DNA of 64,000 nt from Cognaticolwellia beringensis. Lineage in GTDB: Bacteria; Pseudomonadota; Gammaproteobacteria; Enterobacterales; Alteromonadaceae. Below are positions 18,617 through 29,764 of this stretch, piece after piece. The translations under genes were made by a program, and so were the position numbers. Within the stretch, counting starts at the first letter, position 1; every line of letters starts with the position of its first letter. The notes beneath the pieces were generated by a model. The model worked only from the letters and a program-made list of their open reading frames with translations. It was not told the origin of the DNA and ran no database searches. The stretch covers positions 3,906,001 to 3,970,000 of the forward strand of contig NZ_CP020465.1 of the NCBI RefSeq assembly GCF_002076895.1. The letters are read 5' to 3'.

Positions 18617-21304
18617 ATGGCAAACGTAACAGTAGAACAACTTGCCAAAGAAATCGGTACACCGGTGGATCGCTTAGTTAGCCAATTGGCTGACTCAGGC
18701 GTGAAAAAATCGGCAACTGATTCTGTTTCGCAAGAAGAAAAAGAAAACCTGCTTGATCATTTGAAAAAGCAACACGGTGATGACTCAACTGCTAACCCAA
18801 GCAAAATGACATTAAGCCGTAAGAAAAAGTCTACTTTGGTTTTAGGTCATGGTAGTAAAGCTAAATCAGTGCAAGTAGAAGTACGTAAAAAACGTACTTA
18901 TGTTAAACGTAGCGATTTAGAAGAGCAGCAACAAGCAGAAGTTGAAGCGAAAGCTGCAGAAGAAGCGCGTATTCAAGCTGAAATCGACGCTAAAGCTAAA
19001 GCAGAAGCTGATGCTAAAGAGGCAGTAAATGCTCGTGCAGCAGCAGCAGCAAAAGCAGAAGTGCAAGCCGAAGCTAAAGCAGAAGCAAAACTTGAAGCTG
19101 AAGCTAAAGCTAAGCAAGCCGCAATCGCTAAAGCAAAATCTATTGAAGAAGCGCCTAAGCCTGCGCCAGTAGTTGCTGAAACTGAAGAAGCGAAAAAATT
19201 ACGTTTACAACAAGAAGCAGAATTAACAGCAAAAGCTGAAGAAGAAGCTAAGTTGTCTGCAGAAGTAGCACGTAAACTTGCTGAAGAAAACGAATCTCGT
19301 TGGAAAGAGCAAGAAGCTGAGCGTAAAGCGAAAGAAAAAGAAGTGGTACATTTAACCTCTTCTAAATACGCGCAAGAAGCTGAAGATAAAAGTGACTCTG
19401 CCGATGAAAGTGGTCGTCGACGTAAGAAGAAAAAACCAGCGGGTCAAGATAGAAATAACCGTGGCGGTCGTAATGCAAGAGGCAAAGGCAAGTTAAGCTT
19501 ATCTTCTCCTCAAAGCTTAAAGCATGGGTTCACTAAACCCGTTGAAATTAAGCTTAACGAAGTACGTATCGGCGAAACAATTTCGGTTGCTGAACTAGCA
19601 AACAAAATGTCTGTTAAAGGCGCTGAAGTTGTTAAAGCAATGTTTAAAATGGGTGCTATGGCAACCATTAACCAAGTGATTGACCAAGAAACAGCGGCAT
19701 TAGTTGCTGAAGAAATGGGTCGTGAAGTGGTACTAGTGAAAGAAAATGCCCTTGAAGAAGCGGTACTTTCAGATCGAGGCCATACAGGTGAAGCGATTAC
19801 ACGTGCTCCTGTTGTAACTATCATGGGTCATGTTGACCATGGTAAAACATCATTACTTGATCACATTCGTGAAGCAAAAGTAGCTGACGGTGAAGCCGGT
19901 GGTATTACTCAGCATATTGGTGCATACCATGTAGAAACAGGACACGGAATGATTACATTCCTTGATACTCCTGGTCATGCGGCGTTTACGTCTATGCGTT
20001 CACGTGGTGCTAAAGCAACCGATATCGTTATTATTGTTGTTGCCGCAGATGATGGTGTAATGCCACAAACAGTTGAAGCGATTCAGCATGCTAAAGCATC
20101 TGACGCACCAATTATTATCGCTGTTAACAAAATGGATAAAGAAGGTGCTGATCCAGATCGTGTTAAGAGTGAGTTATCACAACACGACGTACTTTCTGAA
20201 GAGTGGGGCGGAGACGTTCAATTCTGTCACGTATCAGCTAAAACTGGTTTAGGTATTGACGAATTACTTGACGCTATATTACTTCAATCTGAAGTATTAG
20301 AGCTAACCGCTGTTGTTGATAAAATGGCTAACGGTGTTGTTGTTGAATCTAAACTTGATAAAGGCCGTGGCCCAGTGGCTACTGTACTTGTTCAAGAAGG
20401 TACATTGAACCAAGGTGATATCGTACTTTGTGGTTTAGAATACGGTCGTGTTCGTGCCATGCGTGATGAGAACGGTAAGACTATTCAATCTGCAGGCCCA
20501 TCTATTCCAGTAGAAATTATTGGCTTAAGTGGTGTACCAATTGCGGGTGATGAAGCTACAGTTGTTAAAGATGAGAAGAAAGCGCGTGAAGTTGCTTTAT
20601 TCCGTCAAGGTAAATTCCGTGATGTGAAACTTGCACGTCAACAGAAAGCTAAGCTTGAAAATATGTTTGCGAACATGGCTTCAGGTGAAATTTCTGAAGT
20701 GAATGTAGTCCTTAAATCTGATGTTCAAGGTTCACTTGAAGCGATTTCAGATTCATTGACTAAGCTTTCAACTGACGAAGTTAAAGTTCGCATTATTGGT
20801 AGTGGCGTTGGTGCAATTACTGAAACCGATGCAACGTTAGCTGCTGCCTCTAACGCTATCATGGTTGGTTTTAACGTTCGTGCCGATGCAACAGCACGTA
20901 AAGTGATTGAAGCTGAGAAAATCGACTTACGTTACTACAGTGTTATTTACTCTTTGATTGACGAAGTTAAATCAGCAATGAGCGGTATGCTTGCTCCTGA
21001 GTTTAAACAAGAAATCATTGGTTTAGCACAAGTTCGTGATGTATTTAAGTCACCTAAGATTGGCGCAATTGCTGGTTGTATGGTTACTGAAGGTATAATC
21101 AAGCGTTCAGCACCAATTCGTGTACTACGTGATAACGTAGTTATTTACGAAGGTGAGTTGGAATCTTTACGTCGCTTTAAAGATGACGTACAAGAAGTTC
21201 GTAACGCTACTGAATGTGGTATCGGTGTTAAGAACTACAACGATGTTCGTGTTGGTGACCAAATAGAAGTATTTGAAACGGTTGAGATTAAACGCACACT
21301 ATAA
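18617..21304 (+). CDS. infB: Translation initiation factor IF-2
   Basis: An 895-residue GTPase that places initiator tRNA on the 30S subunit. The N-terminal IF2_N domain ([17 protein letters not shown]) is followed by a long Ala/Glu/Lys-rich coiled region (about 95-275), a basic stretch ([10 protein letters not shown]) and a second IF2_N domain (about 315-365). The G domain begins near residue 400: GHVDHGKT (G1), DTPGHAAF (G3), NKMDKEG (G4). Domains II-IV end with the fMet-tRNA-binding region ([18 protein letters not shown]). Shine-Dalgarno GGGAG lies 10 bases upstream. The repetitive Ala/Lys region is normal for the family. Confidence 0.98.
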   Translation: MANVTVEQLAKEIGTPVDRLVSQLADSGVKKSATDSVSQEEKENLLDHLKKQHGDDSTANPSKMTLSRKKKSTLVLGHGSKAKSVQVEVRKKRTYVKRSDLEEQQQAEVEAKAAEEARIQAEIDAKAKAEADAKEAVNARAAAAAKAEVQAEAKAEAKLEAEAKAKQAAIAKAKSIEEAPKPAPVVAETEEAKKLRLQQEAELTAKAEEEAKLSAEVARKLAEENESRWKEQEAERKAKEKEVVHLTSSKYAQEAEDKSDSADESGRRRKKKKPAGQDRNNRGGRNARGKGKLSLSSPQSLKHGFTKPVEIKLNEVRIGETISVAELANKMSVKGAEVVKAMFKMGAMATINQVIDQETAALVAEEMGREVVLVKENALEEAVLSDRGHTGEAITRAPVVTIMGHVDHGKTSLLDHIREAKVADGEAGGITQHIGAYHVETGHGMITFLDTPGHAAFTSMRSRGAKATDIVIIVVAADDGVMPQTVEAIQHAKASDAPIIIAVNKMDKEGADPDRVKSELSQHDVLSEEWGGDVQFCHVSAKTGLGIDELLDAILLQSEVLELTAVVDKMANGVVVESKLDKGRGPVATVLVQEGTLNQGDIVLCGLEYGRVRAMRDENGKTIQSAGPSIPVEIIGLSGVPIAGDEATVVKDEKKAREVALFRQGKFRDVKLARQQKAKLENMFANMASGEISEVNVVLKSDVQGSLEAISDSLTKLSTDEVKVRIIGSGVGAITETDATLAAASNAIMVGFNVRADATARKVIEAEKIDLRYYSVIYSLIDEVKSAMSGMLAPEFKQEIIGLAQVRDVFKSPKIGAIAGCMVTEGIIKRSAPIRVLRDNVVIYEGELESLRRFKDDVQEVRNATECGIGVKNYNDVRVGDQIEVFETVEIKRTL

Positions 21305-21332
21305 TCGCGTTTAGTTTTCATAGTTTAGTTAA

Positions 21333-21356
21333 AATGGGGGCTTAGCCTCCATTTTT
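21333..21356 (+). terminator. Terminator after infB
   Basis: A 9-bp stem with one G-U pair (21333-21341 with 21345-21353) and a T-run. It separates infB from rbfA and suggests that rbfA-truB have their own promoter or depend on readthrough. Confidence 0.7.
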
Positions 21357-21440
21357 ATTTACAAAATATACCTAATATTTAAAGCTGATGATGGTTATAC
21401 TTGTATCAATTTTAATATCATTAGGTTGTAGGAATTATTT

Positions 21441-21848
21441 ATGGCCAGAGAATTTGCTCGTACTGATCGAGTTGCACAAGAAATTCAAAAAGAAATCGCG
21501 ATGATTATTCAACGCGAAGTAAAAGATCCACGTTTAGGTATGGTGACGGTTAATGCGGTAGAAATTACGCGTGATTTAGCTTATGCAAAAATATTTGTTA
21601 CTTTCTTCACTTTAGAAGGTCAAAATGTTGATGTTTCAATCGATGTTTTAAACGAAGCTTCAAGCTATATTCGTACTTTGTTAGCCAAGCGTATTAATGC
21701 TCGTATTATGCCAGAGCTTAGATTTATTTATGATAGCTCTATGGTTGAAGGTGTTCGCATGGGCAATTTAGTTGATAAAGCTGTAGCTGAAGATGTAAAA
21801 AATCATGAAGGTGAAATAGACGAAGCCCCAGCACCAGAGAGTGAATAA
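21441..21848 (+). CDS. rbfA: Ribosome-binding factor A
   Basis: A 135-residue KH-fold 16S rRNA maturation factor needed for cold growth. Family segments are [50 protein letters not shown] and [15 protein letters not shown]. The C-terminal tail is acidic ([12 protein letters not shown]). It ends 2 bp before truB; the spacing implies cotranscription and coupling. Confidence 0.96.
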   Translation: MAREFARTDRVAQEIQKEIAMIIQREVKDPRLGMVTVNAVEITRDLAYAKIFVTFFTLEGQNVDVSIDVLNEASSYIRTLLAKRINARIMPELRFIYDSSMVEGVRMGNLVDKAVAEDVKNHEGEIDEAPAPESE

Positions 21849-21850
21849 CG

Positions 21851-22795
21851 ATGGCGAAGAAAAGAAAAGGCCGTGCGATTAACGGCGTTTTATTATTGGA
21901 TAAACCCTATGATATGTCGTCTAACAATGCCCTACAGCGAGTTAAGCACATATATTTTGCACAAAAAGCAGGGCATACCGGTGCTTTAGATCCATTAGCG
22001 ACCGGCATGTTACCGATATGTTTAGGTGAAGGTACTAAGTTTTCTCAGTTTTTACTTGATACCGATAAAACTTACCAAGTTACCGCAAAATTAGGTGTTC
22101 GTACCACAACAAGTGATGCTGACGGTGAGGTGGTTAGTGAAAAGCCTGTCGATGTTAGTGCTGAGCAATTAGCAGCCGCATTAGACTCGTTTCGCGGTAC
22201 AACTCAACAAATACCGTCAATGTACTCAGCATTAAAGTATCAGGGGCAACCTTTATATAAATATGCTCGTGAAGGTATTGAAGTACCGAGAGAATCACGT
22301 GACATTACGGTATTTCGGTTAGATCTATTACGTTTTGAAGGTGATGAAGTTGACCTAGATATTCATGTTTCTAAAGGTACCTATATTCGTACCATTATTG
22401 ATGATTTAGGTGAACTTTTAGGCTGTGGAGCACATGTTGCTGATTTACGCCGAAGTGCGGTTGGTAATTATCCTCCAGAAAGAATGGTAACAATGGCAAC
22501 GTTAGAAGCATTGTTAGAACAAGCCCAAGCGGAAGATGTTCCACCGTCAGTTTATTTAGATCCTTTGCTATTACCTATGACTACAGCTTGTGACGGTATA
22601 CCTGCGGTTTTTGTTGATGATATGTCGGCGAACTTTTTGCGCCACGGTAACCCTGTGCAATGCTCGAATGGGCCAAGCGAGGGGTTAGTGCAAGTGTTCA
22701 TTGGCGATGATGTCGATACTGGTGAATTTATTGGTGTTGGTGAAATTGATGACGATGGTTTAGTTGCCCCGAAGCGTATTACAGTCGTTGGGTAA
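21851..22795 (+). CDS. truB: tRNA pseudouridine-55 synthase TruB
   Basis: Converts U55 in the T-loop of tRNAs to pseudouridine. The 314 residues carry the catalytic motif [14 protein letters not shown] with D47, the RNA-binding segment [21 protein letters not shown] and [18 protein letters not shown]. The start is 2 bp after rbfA. Position before rpsO is the standard gammaproteobacterial order. Confidence 0.97.
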   Translation: MAKKRKGRAINGVLLLDKPYDMSSNNALQRVKHIYFAQKAGHTGALDPLATGMLPICLGEGTKFSQFLLDTDKTYQVTAKLGVRTTTSDADGEVVSEKPVDVSAEQLAAALDSFRGTTQQIPSMYSALKYQGQPLYKYAREGIEVPRESRDITVFRLDLLRFEGDEVDLDIHVSKGTYIRTIIDDLGELLGCGAHVADLRRSAVGNYPPERMVTMATLEALLEQAQAEDVPPSVYLDPLLLPMTTACDGIPAVFVDDMSANFLRHGNPVQCSNGPSEGLVQVFIGDDVDTGEFIGVGEIDDDGLVAPKRITVVG

Positions 22796-22934
22796 TTGTC
22801 ACTATAATTAATAGGCTATCTGTTTAAGTTGCAATTGTAGCTATTATTGATAGAATACGCGCTCTTAGAACGTCTTGCTGATTTAGTGTTCGGCTTGACG
22901 CGATTTTTAAAACACTAAAATTAAGGTAAATATT

Positions 22935-23204
22935 ATGTCTTTAAACGCTACTGAAAAAGCGGCTATCGTTGCAGAATACGCACAAGCTGAAGGTGATACT
23001 GGTTCTCCAGAAGTACAAGTTGCTTTGTTAACTGTACAAATCAACCACTTACAAGGTCACTTCAAAGAGCACATCCATGATCACCACTCACGTCGTGGTT
23101 TATTACGCATGGTAAGCCAACGTCGTAAATTACTTGATTACTTAAAAGGCAAAAACGTTGAACGTTACACTGCTTTAATTGGTAAATTAGGTCTACGTCG
23201 TTAA
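22935..23204 (+). CDS. rpsO: 30S ribosomal protein S15
   Basis: The exact family length of 89 residues, with the conserved [17 protein letters not shown] and [21 protein letters not shown] segments. It binds 16S rRNA at the central-domain three-way junction. The 139-bp upstream spacer can hold its own promoter and leader; in E. coli S15 represses itself through an mRNA pseudoknot. A strong terminator follows at 23241-23266. Confidence 0.98.
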   Translation: MSLNATEKAAIVAEYAQAEGDTGSPEVQVALLTVQINHLQGHFKEHIHDHHSRRGLLRMVSQRRKLLDYLKGKNVERYTALIGKLGLRR

Positions 23205-23240
23205 GATACAGTTTATTTAATAAAATAAGCAAAGAATATC

Positions 23241-23266
23241 AAAAGGAGCCGAATGGCTCCTTTTTT
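23241..23266 (+). terminator. Terminator after rpsO
   Basis: A perfect 10-bp stem (23241-23250 with 23255-23264), 4-base loop, six T. In E. coli pnp follows rpsO directly; here two unrelated genes and about 3.3 kb intervene, so pnp must be transcribed separately. Confidence 0.9.
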
Positions 23267-23441
23267 CATTTTTGGTTCTTAATACAATTTTTATTTTTGT
23301 ACCATAATACTAAGTTAACAAATCAACTTGGTTTAAGATCAGAAAGCTTAATAGTACGACTATCAGTTGCTAGGTTAGCGCACTTTAGTTAGTTTATTTG
23401 TTTCTGATAAAGTCGTAATAAATAAGGCGCGCAGAAAGTTG

Positions 23442-24377
23442 ATGATTTTAAAATATAGCTTATATCTACTGCTTATCTTGGCCGTTTTCCTCGGCATTTA
23501 TCTGTATTCAAATTTAGCGTACGACAAATCTGTTGCAGAACTGAGTAAACGCTGGGCGCCTGAACCATCACAATTTTTAAATGTAGCTGGGATGAATGTT
23601 CACTACAGAGACGAAGGCCCTAAATCGGATAAAGCACCTATTGTTTTGATACACGGTACCAGTGCGTCATTACATACTTGGGATGGGTGGGTAGAGGTAT
23701 TAAAAGAGCAGCGAAGAGTAATTCGATTTGATTTACCCGCTTTTGGCTTAACAGGACCTGACCCGAAAAATAATTATACCATTGAACATTACGCTAAAGT
23801 CGTTATTGCGGTGTTAGATAAATTAAAAGTCGACAAAAGTGTATTAGCAGGTAACTCGTTAGGCGGTTATATTGCTTGGGCGACAGCGGTATTTCACCCA
23901 GATAGAGTATCTAAATTGATTTTAGTCGATGCAAGTGGCTACCCCTATGATCCTGAATCTGTGCCACTTGCTTTTAAATTGTCACAAAACCCGATAGCAA
24001 GTCGGCTATTAAAAAATATTTTACCTAAATCACTAGTAGAAAAAAGTATTAAAAATGTTTATGGAAATCCGGATTTAGTGACCGAAGAATTAGTTAACCG
24101 ATACTATGAACTTTCATTGCGTGAAGGCAACCGCAGTGCTTTAAAGGCACGTTTTGAACAGACATTACCTGGAGCCTTGATAGAAAAACTTCATACTGTT
24201 AGTGTGCCAACACTTTTAATTTGGGGGAGAAAAGACCGACTAATTCCGCTTAAGTTTGGTAAACAATTTGAACAAGAAATTGTTAATAGTGAATTAATTG
24301 TCTTTGATGACTTGGGTCACGTGCCTCATGAAGAAAACCCTCAGGCAACCGTTTCGGCGGTGCTAAAATTTTTATAG
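23442..24377 (+). CDS. Membrane-anchored alpha/beta hydrolase
   Basis: The 311 residues start with one hydrophobic helix (about 5-23, YSLYLLLILAVFLGIYLY), probably a signal anchor, followed by an alpha/beta-hydrolase domain. The oxyanion motif HGTSASLHTW is near residue 71, the nucleophile elbow GNSLGG places Ser at about 139, the acidic residue is in LLIWGRKDRLIP, and the catalytic His is in DDLGHVPHEENP. The substrate is unknown; carboxylesters or lactones are common. I chose ATG 23442 over the TTG one codon earlier. It is monocistronic. Confidence 0.85.
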   Translation: MILKYSLYLLLILAVFLGIYLYSNLAYDKSVAELSKRWAPEPSQFLNVAGMNVHYRDEGPKSDKAPIVLIHGTSASLHTWDGWVEVLKEQRRVIRFDLPAFGLTGPDPKNNYTIEHYAKVVIAVLDKLKVDKSVLAGNSLGGYIAWATAVFHPDRVSKLILVDASGYPYDPESVPLAFKLSQNPIASRLLKNILPKSLVEKSIKNVYGNPDLVTEELVNRYYELSLREGNRSALKARFEQTLPGALIEKLHTVSVPTLLIWGRKDRLIPLKFGKQFEQEIVNSELIVFDDLGHVPHEENPQATVSAVLKFL

Positions 24378-24928
24378 CTTACTCTTTGTAGCGCTCTAAA
24401 GATAAATCATATTCACTCAAGGAGATTGGTGTAATACCCTAAAGCTTTTGTACCATTAATATCATTAGCTTTGTCTAAGTTAATTGAGGTTATAGCGTAA
24501 GTTAACGTTAATTAATATTGATCTGATAGCTTAATTTATTACCGCTATTATAAACGGGGATTTATGAACGAAAATTGTTTCTGGGCAAAACTTCATTGGT
24601 ATTTTAGCTATAGGTATTACAGATATATAGTCTGAGTACTATGAGTATTATTTCAATTGGTATTGTCATATTTCTAAAAGGATCACAAAGCTCATAATCG
24701 TATTGATATTAAGCGTTTTGGTGAATCAAAGAATATTGTTGTGCTACACTTTTCACAATTGATAAGGCAGTGATTGATAGAAAGTATTTGATATCAGTAG
24801 CAGACGGCTTCTTTCATCGCTTTAATCGTTTGCGGTAAAGTAGCTTTTGCTACCTTACCGCCATAAAGTATCAGCCCAGTTGATGCTGGACAGAATGTGA
24901 AAAGCTCAATGTTTTCATTGGATACATA
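24378..24928. other. Intergenic stretch between hydrolase and MscS genes
   Basis: About 550 bases with no open frame that has a Shine-Dalgarno, and no clear hairpin with a T-run. A GC-poor composition and short homopolymers are all that I see. Confidence 0.5.
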
Positions 24929-25762
24929 TCACTCGGATTTATAAACATGAACGTCACGTTGAGGGTAGGGAATAGTAATGCCTTCTTTATCATAGGCCTT
25001 TTTGACCTTTTCTTGCATGTCCCAGTAGTAAGGCCACAGGTCATCAGTCGAAACCCAGGGGCGAAACATCAGGTTAACTGAATTATCGCCGAGACTGCCA
25101 ACACAGATTCTTGGTGCAGGTTCTTTAAGAGAGCGTTCGTCTTCATCAAACAAGCGTTGAAGAATAGCCTTCGCCTTATCGATGTCGTCGTCATAGTGTA
25201 TGCCAAAGGTCATGTCGCATCGGCGCTTATCGTAAATACTGACGTTAACCAAAGTGGCGTTAGATAGGCTACCATTTGGAATAACAATACGGCGGTTGTC
25301 GAAGGTATTTACCACGGTGTAGAGAATTTGGATTTCAGCGACAGCGCCCAAAAAACCCTGAGCTTCAATGGTATCACCGACCTTGAAAGGTTTGAAGATT
25401 AAGATAAGTACACCGCCAGCAAAATTGGCCAGACTTCCCTGCAATGCGAGCCCTATAGCGAGGCCAGCAGCACCGATGACCGCAATAAATGAGGTCGTTG
25501 CAATACCGATCATCGAGGCGACTGAAATTAGTAGCATGACTTTCATCACGGCGCTCAGCAATCCACATAGAAATTTGTTAAGTGTTGGATCTTTTTTACC
25601 CAATTTTTTGTCTAACACGCCGACAAATCGGTTAATCAACCACAAACCAACGATTAAAGTAATAATGGCGAGCACCAACTTGGGTGCGTATGTCATCACC
25701 AGCGATATTGCTTGGTCTGTTAATTCCGAAGCATTTATATTTGTCCCAATAATATCATCCAT
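24929..25762 (-). CDS. mscS: Small-conductance mechanosensitive channel (MscS family)
   Basis: The 277 residues are close to E. coli MscS (286). Three N-terminal transmembrane helices are visible (about 22-48, 65-90, 92-125). The pore-lining TM3 has the Gly/Ala packing pattern (GAAGLAIGLALQGSLANFAGGV) and the hinge leading into FKPFKVGDTIEAQGF. The cytoplasmic beta domain contains NTFDNRRIVIPNGSLSNATLVN, the family signature, and the alpha/beta cage ends in TIPYPQRDVHVYK. It opens under membrane tension to release solutes on hypo-osmotic shock. Confidence 0.93.
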   Translation of the reverse strand: MDDIIGTNINASELTDQAISLVMTYAPKLVLAIITLIVGLWLINRFVGVLDKKLGKKDPTLNKFLCGLLSAVMKVMLLISVASMIGIATTSFIAVIGAAGLAIGLALQGSLANFAGGVLILIFKPFKVGDTIEAQGFLGAVAEIQILYTVVNTFDNRRIVIPNGSLSNATLVNVSIYDKRRCDMTFGIHYDDDIDKAKAILQRLFDEDERSLKEPAPRICVGSLGDNSVNLMFRPWVSTDDLWPYYWDMQEKVKKAYDKEGITIPYPQRDVHVYKSE

Positions 25763-26560
25763 TCAATGGTTCCTTGTTTATGTGAGTTACTAGTTGAATA
25801 GTATAAGGATAAACGCGATATTACCTTGATGCAACTAGGGTATATATTTGGATTTTTTGATATTTGAGGTCATTGTTGTAACTCGTTAAAGTAAAATAAG
25901 ACCTGACATTAGGTACCCCTGAGTATTGTTAGGTTTAGATGAACAAGTATTTTTTAAAAACCATCTCGACTTTTAATTCGAGCGACAACGATTGAAATAT
26001 TTTTAACGTTATTTAACGCGATGAATTAAGAGGTAATATTATTATATTGTTTATCACATAGGCGATAGTTACCGAGTATAAAATCAATTCTAAATTACGT
26101 AAATATAGACCATTATCTGCTATCAAGAAGCGAAGTGACATTGAAAATTATGGATTTAATACGCTGAAAAAAGTCACTGATAAGTCATTTAAGGTAAAAG
26201 CGCCTATGCTGTTGCTTATTTATAAGTAAAACTCGCCTTTATATCAACTGAACCGCCCACACTGATTTAAAATTTGTAATGTATAGTTTCGCTGCAATAA
26301 AACTAATATTGACAAAAATTTTCAGGTTTTCTTCTTTTAACGTCAACATTTATGCTTTCAGGCTAGTAAAAACATAACTGTTAAGTATAATGTGCGTGCA
26401 AATTTCGTATTTGCAAAAAACTAATCAATCAAACTGTATAATTTTTTGTTCAACTTAGTGCGTAACTTATTGGTAACGCCTTAATACTTAATGATTAACT
26501 AAGTGAATAAATAATTGTACAGATTGATTAAAATCAAAAGATATTTAAGGAACTAACTAA
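25763..26560. other. 798-bp gap upstream of pnp
   Basis: No complete gene. A coding-like run at about 26066-26229 (EYKINSKLRKYR... ending MLLLIYK, then TAA) lacks a usable start and is preceded by a stop; it may be a gene remnant. The last 150 bases probably contain the pnp promoter and leader, which in E. coli is cut by RNase III for autoregulation. I could not identify a convincing long stem here. Confidence 0.4.
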
Positions 26561-28684
26561 ATGTTTAATCCAGTTACTAAAACATTTGAGTTCGGTCAAC
26601 ATACCGTAACTCTAGAAACGGGCGTTATTGCTCGTCAAGCCACTTGTGCCGTTATGGCTAGCATGGACGATACATCAGTATTAGTCTCTGTTGTTGGTAA
26701 AAAAGAAGCAAAACCAGGTCAAGACTTTTTCCCATTAACGGTTAACTACCAAGAGCGTACCTACGCAGCGGGTAAAATCCCAGGTGGTTTCTTTAAGCGT
26801 GAAGGTCGTCCTTCAGAAGAAGAAACACTCATTTGTCGTCTAATTGACCGTCCAATTCGTCCACTATTCCCTGAAGGGTTTACTAACGAAGTTCAAGTCG
26901 TTATCACTGTTGTTTCGGCAAACCCAGAAATTTCTCCAGACATTATCGCTTTATTAGGTACGTCTGCAGCATTAGCTATTTCAGGTATGCCTTTTAGTGG
27001 TCCAGTTGGTGCAGCGCGTGTTGGCTATACTGACGGAAAATATATTCTTAACCCATTACAATCTGAATTAGAAACTTCTCAGTTGAACTTAGTTGTTTCT
27101 GGTACTGATTCTGCTGTATTAATGGTTGAATCTGAAGCTGACGTACTTTCTGAAGAAGTTATGCTTGGCGCTGTTATGTTTGGTCATGAGCAAATGCAAA
27201 CGGCTATTACAGCAATTAAAGAAATGGCCGCAGAAGTTAACAATCCTAAATGGGATTGGGTTGCACCAGTTAAAAACGCCGATCTTATCGCTAAAATAGC
27301 TGAGCTTTCTGAAAGCCAAGTTGACGAAGCTTACCAAATTACTGAAAAAGCTGTTCGTTACGAAAAAATTAAAGAAATTCGCGATGGTGTTGTTGCGGCA
27401 TTATTGGCAGCTGATGCTGACCTTGATGTTCAAGAAGCAAAAGATTTATTCCATGATTTAGAAAAAACGGTTGTTCGTGGTCGCATTACAAACGGCAAGC
27501 CTCGTATTGATGGTCGTGATCCTGAGATGATCCGTGCTTTAGATGTAATGACGGGTGTATTACCGCGTACGCATGGTTCTGCTGTGTTTACTCGTGGTGA
27601 AACTCAAGCATTAGTTGTTGCTACATTAGGTACACAACGTGACGCACAACGTTTAGACACCATCATGGGTGAAAAAACTGATAACTTCATGCTTCATTAT
27701 AACTTCCCTCCATACTGTGTGGGTGAAACAGGTTTTGTTGGTTCTCCTAAACGTCGTGAAATTGGCCATGGTCGTCTTGCGAAACGCGGCATGTTGGCTG
27801 TTATGCCTTCAGCTGAAGAATTCCCGTATTCGGTTCGTGTAGTTTCTGAAATTACTGAATCAAATGGTTCATCTTCAATGGCTTCTGTTTGTGGTACTTC
27901 TTTAGCACTTATGGATGCTGGTGTACCCATTAAAGCTTCAGTTGCTGGTATTGCTATGGGTCTAGTTAAAGAAGGCGACAACTTTGTTGTTCTTTCAGAC
28001 ATCTTGGGTGATGAAGATCACTTAGGTGATATGGACTTTAAAGTAGCGGGTACTACCGGTGGTATTACTGCACTTCAAATGGACATTAAAATTGAAGGCA
28101 TCACGCAAGAAATTATGCAACTTGCTTTAAACCAAGCAAAAGCTGCACGTACTCATATCTTAGGTGTTATGGACGAAGCTATTGGTGGACATCGTGATGA
28201 TATCTCTCAATTCGCTCCACGTATTCATACTATGAAAGTTCCTCAAGATAAAATTCGTGACATTATCGGTAAAGGTGGCGCAACTATTCGTCAATTGACT
28301 GAAGAAACTGGTACGACTATTGAAATTGAAGACGATGGTACAGTTAGAATCGCAGCGACTGACGGCGATCAAGCAAAAGACGCGATTGCACGTATTACAG
28401 CTCTGACTGCTGAAATTGAAGTTGGAACTGTTTACACAGGTAAAGTTGTACGTATCGTTGACTTTGGTGCGTTTGTTAACGTATTACCAGGTAAAGACGG
28501 TTTAGTTCATATTTCTCAAATCTCTGAAGAACGTGTTAACGCTGTTAGCGACGTATTGACAGAAGGCCAAGACGTAACCGTTAAAGTACTTGAAGTTGAC
28601 CGTCAAGGTCGCGTACGTTTAAGCATGAAAGAAGCGATGGAAAAGCCAGTTGCAGCAGCGCCTGAAACTGACTCAGCAGAGTAA
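26561..28684 (+). CDS. pnp: Polynucleotide phosphorylase
   Basis: A 3'-to-5' phosphorolytic exoribonuclease, part of the RNA degradosome and important in the cold. The 707 residues hold two RNase PH-like domains (1-215 and about 310-540) separated by a helical domain, then KH (about 555-610, [23 protein letters not shown]) and S1 (about 620-690, [31 protein letters not shown]). Active-site segments such as [14 protein letters not shown] and [20 protein letters not shown] are intact. The tail is short and acidic. Shine-Dalgarno AAGGAA precedes the ATG. Confidence 0.98.
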   Translation: MFNPVTKTFEFGQHTVTLETGVIARQATCAVMASMDDTSVLVSVVGKKEAKPGQDFFPLTVNYQERTYAAGKIPGGFFKREGRPSEEETLICRLIDRPIRPLFPEGFTNEVQVVITVVSANPEISPDIIALLGTSAALAISGMPFSGPVGAARVGYTDGKYILNPLQSELETSQLNLVVSGTDSAVLMVESEADVLSEEVMLGAVMFGHEQMQTAITAIKEMAAEVNNPKWDWVAPVKNADLIAKIAELSESQVDEAYQITEKAVRYEKIKEIRDGVVAALLAADADLDVQEAKDLFHDLEKTVVRGRITNGKPRIDGRDPEMIRALDVMTGVLPRTHGSAVFTRGETQALVVATLGTQRDAQRLDTIMGEKTDNFMLHYNFPPYCVGETGFVGSPKRREIGHGRLAKRGMLAVMPSAEEFPYSVRVVSEITESNGSSSMASVCGTSLALMDAGVPIKASVAGIAMGLVKEGDNFVVLSDILGDEDHLGDMDFKVAGTTGGITALQMDIKIEGITQEIMQLALNQAKAARTHILGVMDEAIGGHRDDISQFAPRIHTMKVPQDKIRDIIGKGGATIRQLTEETGTTIEIEDDGTVRIAATDGDQAKDAIARITALTAEIEVGTVYTGKVVRIVDFGAFVNVLPGKDGLVHISQISEERVNAVSDVLTEGQDVTVKVLEVDRQGRVRLSMKEAMEKPVAAAPETDSAE

Positions 28685-28745
28685 TTTACTGCTATAAATC
28701 GAGTGCAGGAGATATGTTAGTTAACACTACTTAATACCTGGACAC

Positions 28746-28774
28746 AAAAAGGGAGCTTAATTGCTCCCTTTTTT
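28746..28774 (+). terminator. Terminator after pnp
   Basis: GGGAGC (28751-28756) pairs with GCTCCC (28763-28768), extended by an A/T stem and followed by six T. It lies 43 bases before the nlpI start, so nlpI needs its own promoter or readthrough. Confidence 0.85.
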
Positions 28775-28816
28775 ATATACTCAATAGTCTAAATACTTAC
28801 TAGGATTCTGTTTTAC

Positions 28817-29734
28817 GTGCGCTTACTTTCTAATACTCAATTTTCTAAAGCTTTATTTTCCAAAGTATTACTTTTATCTGGTTTATTGCTCGTTCAAGGT
28901 TGCCAATCAACAACCTCTCAGCAATCTGTAATTGGAGAACTGATCATTGCTGAGCCCATTGCTATTAGCTATAAAAGCGAAATAGCGATAGCACGATTGA
29001 CACAAGTGATACAAAGGGCTGAAATCAGCGATGGCCAAAGAGCAGAATTATTTTATCAACGAGGTGTTGAATACGATAAAGTTGGCTTGCGTGGTTTAGC
29101 GCGTTTTGACTTTAACCAAGCCATAAGCCTAAAGCCCGATATGGTAGACGCCTATAACTTTATTGGTATCCATTTTACTCAATTACAAGAATTTAATCAG
29201 GCATACGACGCCTTTGACTCTGCCATAGAATTAGCTCCTGATCATGAATACGCTTTTTTAAATCGTGGCATCGCGCTCTATTATGGTGGGCGTCCAAATT
29301 TAGCCTCTGCTGATTTTGAAACCTTTCGAGAATTTCAACAAAATGATCCTTATCGAGTGTTGTGGCAATATCTAGCAGATATAGAAATAGATCAACTAAA
29401 GGCCAATCAAGACTTAGCCTTATTCGCCGAATTAATCGATGAAAGTGTTTGGGCAAAAAATGTTATTAAGCTTTACTTAGGCGAAATGAGTCAAGATGTC
29501 TTTATTGATAAATTAGTCGTAAATGTTAATTCAAACGAAGCACTAACCGAACGTTTATGTGAAGCATATTTCTATTTAGGAAAGTACAGCCAAATGAAAG
29601 GCGATGTAAACGCCGCTATTAACTTTTTTAAACTAGCGCTTAGTACAAACGTATATGAATTTGTTGAACACAGGTATGCCAAGCTTGAATTAGATTTGAT
29701 ACGACAATCGATACAACAAAGCAGTACACCTTAA
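28817..29734 (+). CDS. nlpI: TPR lipoprotein NlpI
   Basis: A 305-residue outer-membrane lipoprotein adaptor that in E. coli brings peptidoglycan hydrolases and the protease Prc together. The signal peptide ends in the lipobox LLVQGC, with lipidated Cys near residue 29. Tetratricopeptide repeats follow: AELFYQRGVEYDKVGLRGLARFDFNQAI, VDAYNFIGIHFTQLQEFNQAYDAFDSAI and YAFLNRGIALYYGGRPNLASADFETF. Location downstream of pnp is conserved in Gammaproteobacteria. The start is GTG at 28817, chosen because it opens the signal peptide. Confidence 0.92.
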   Translation: MRLLSNTQFSKALFSKVLLLSGLLLVQGCQSTTSQQSVIGELIIAEPIAISYKSEIAIARLTQVIQRAEISDGQRAELFYQRGVEYDKVGLRGLARFDFNQAISLKPDMVDAYNFIGIHFTQLQEFNQAYDAFDSAIELAPDHEYAFLNRGIALYYGGRPNLASADFETFREFQQNDPYRVLWQYLADIEIDQLKANQDLALFAELIDESVWAKNVIKLYLGEMSQDVFIDKLVVNVNSNEALTERLCEAYFYLGKYSQMKGDVNAAINFFKLALSTNVYEFVEHRYAKLELDLIRQSIQQSSTP

Positions 29735-29764
29735 CTAATTAATTAGTTAATTTAGATTTATAAA

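Noticed and set aside
26066..26229. Coding-like run EYKINSKLRKYR... before pnp.
   Set aside because: It is preceded by a stop with no start codon at the beginning and is too short to identify.
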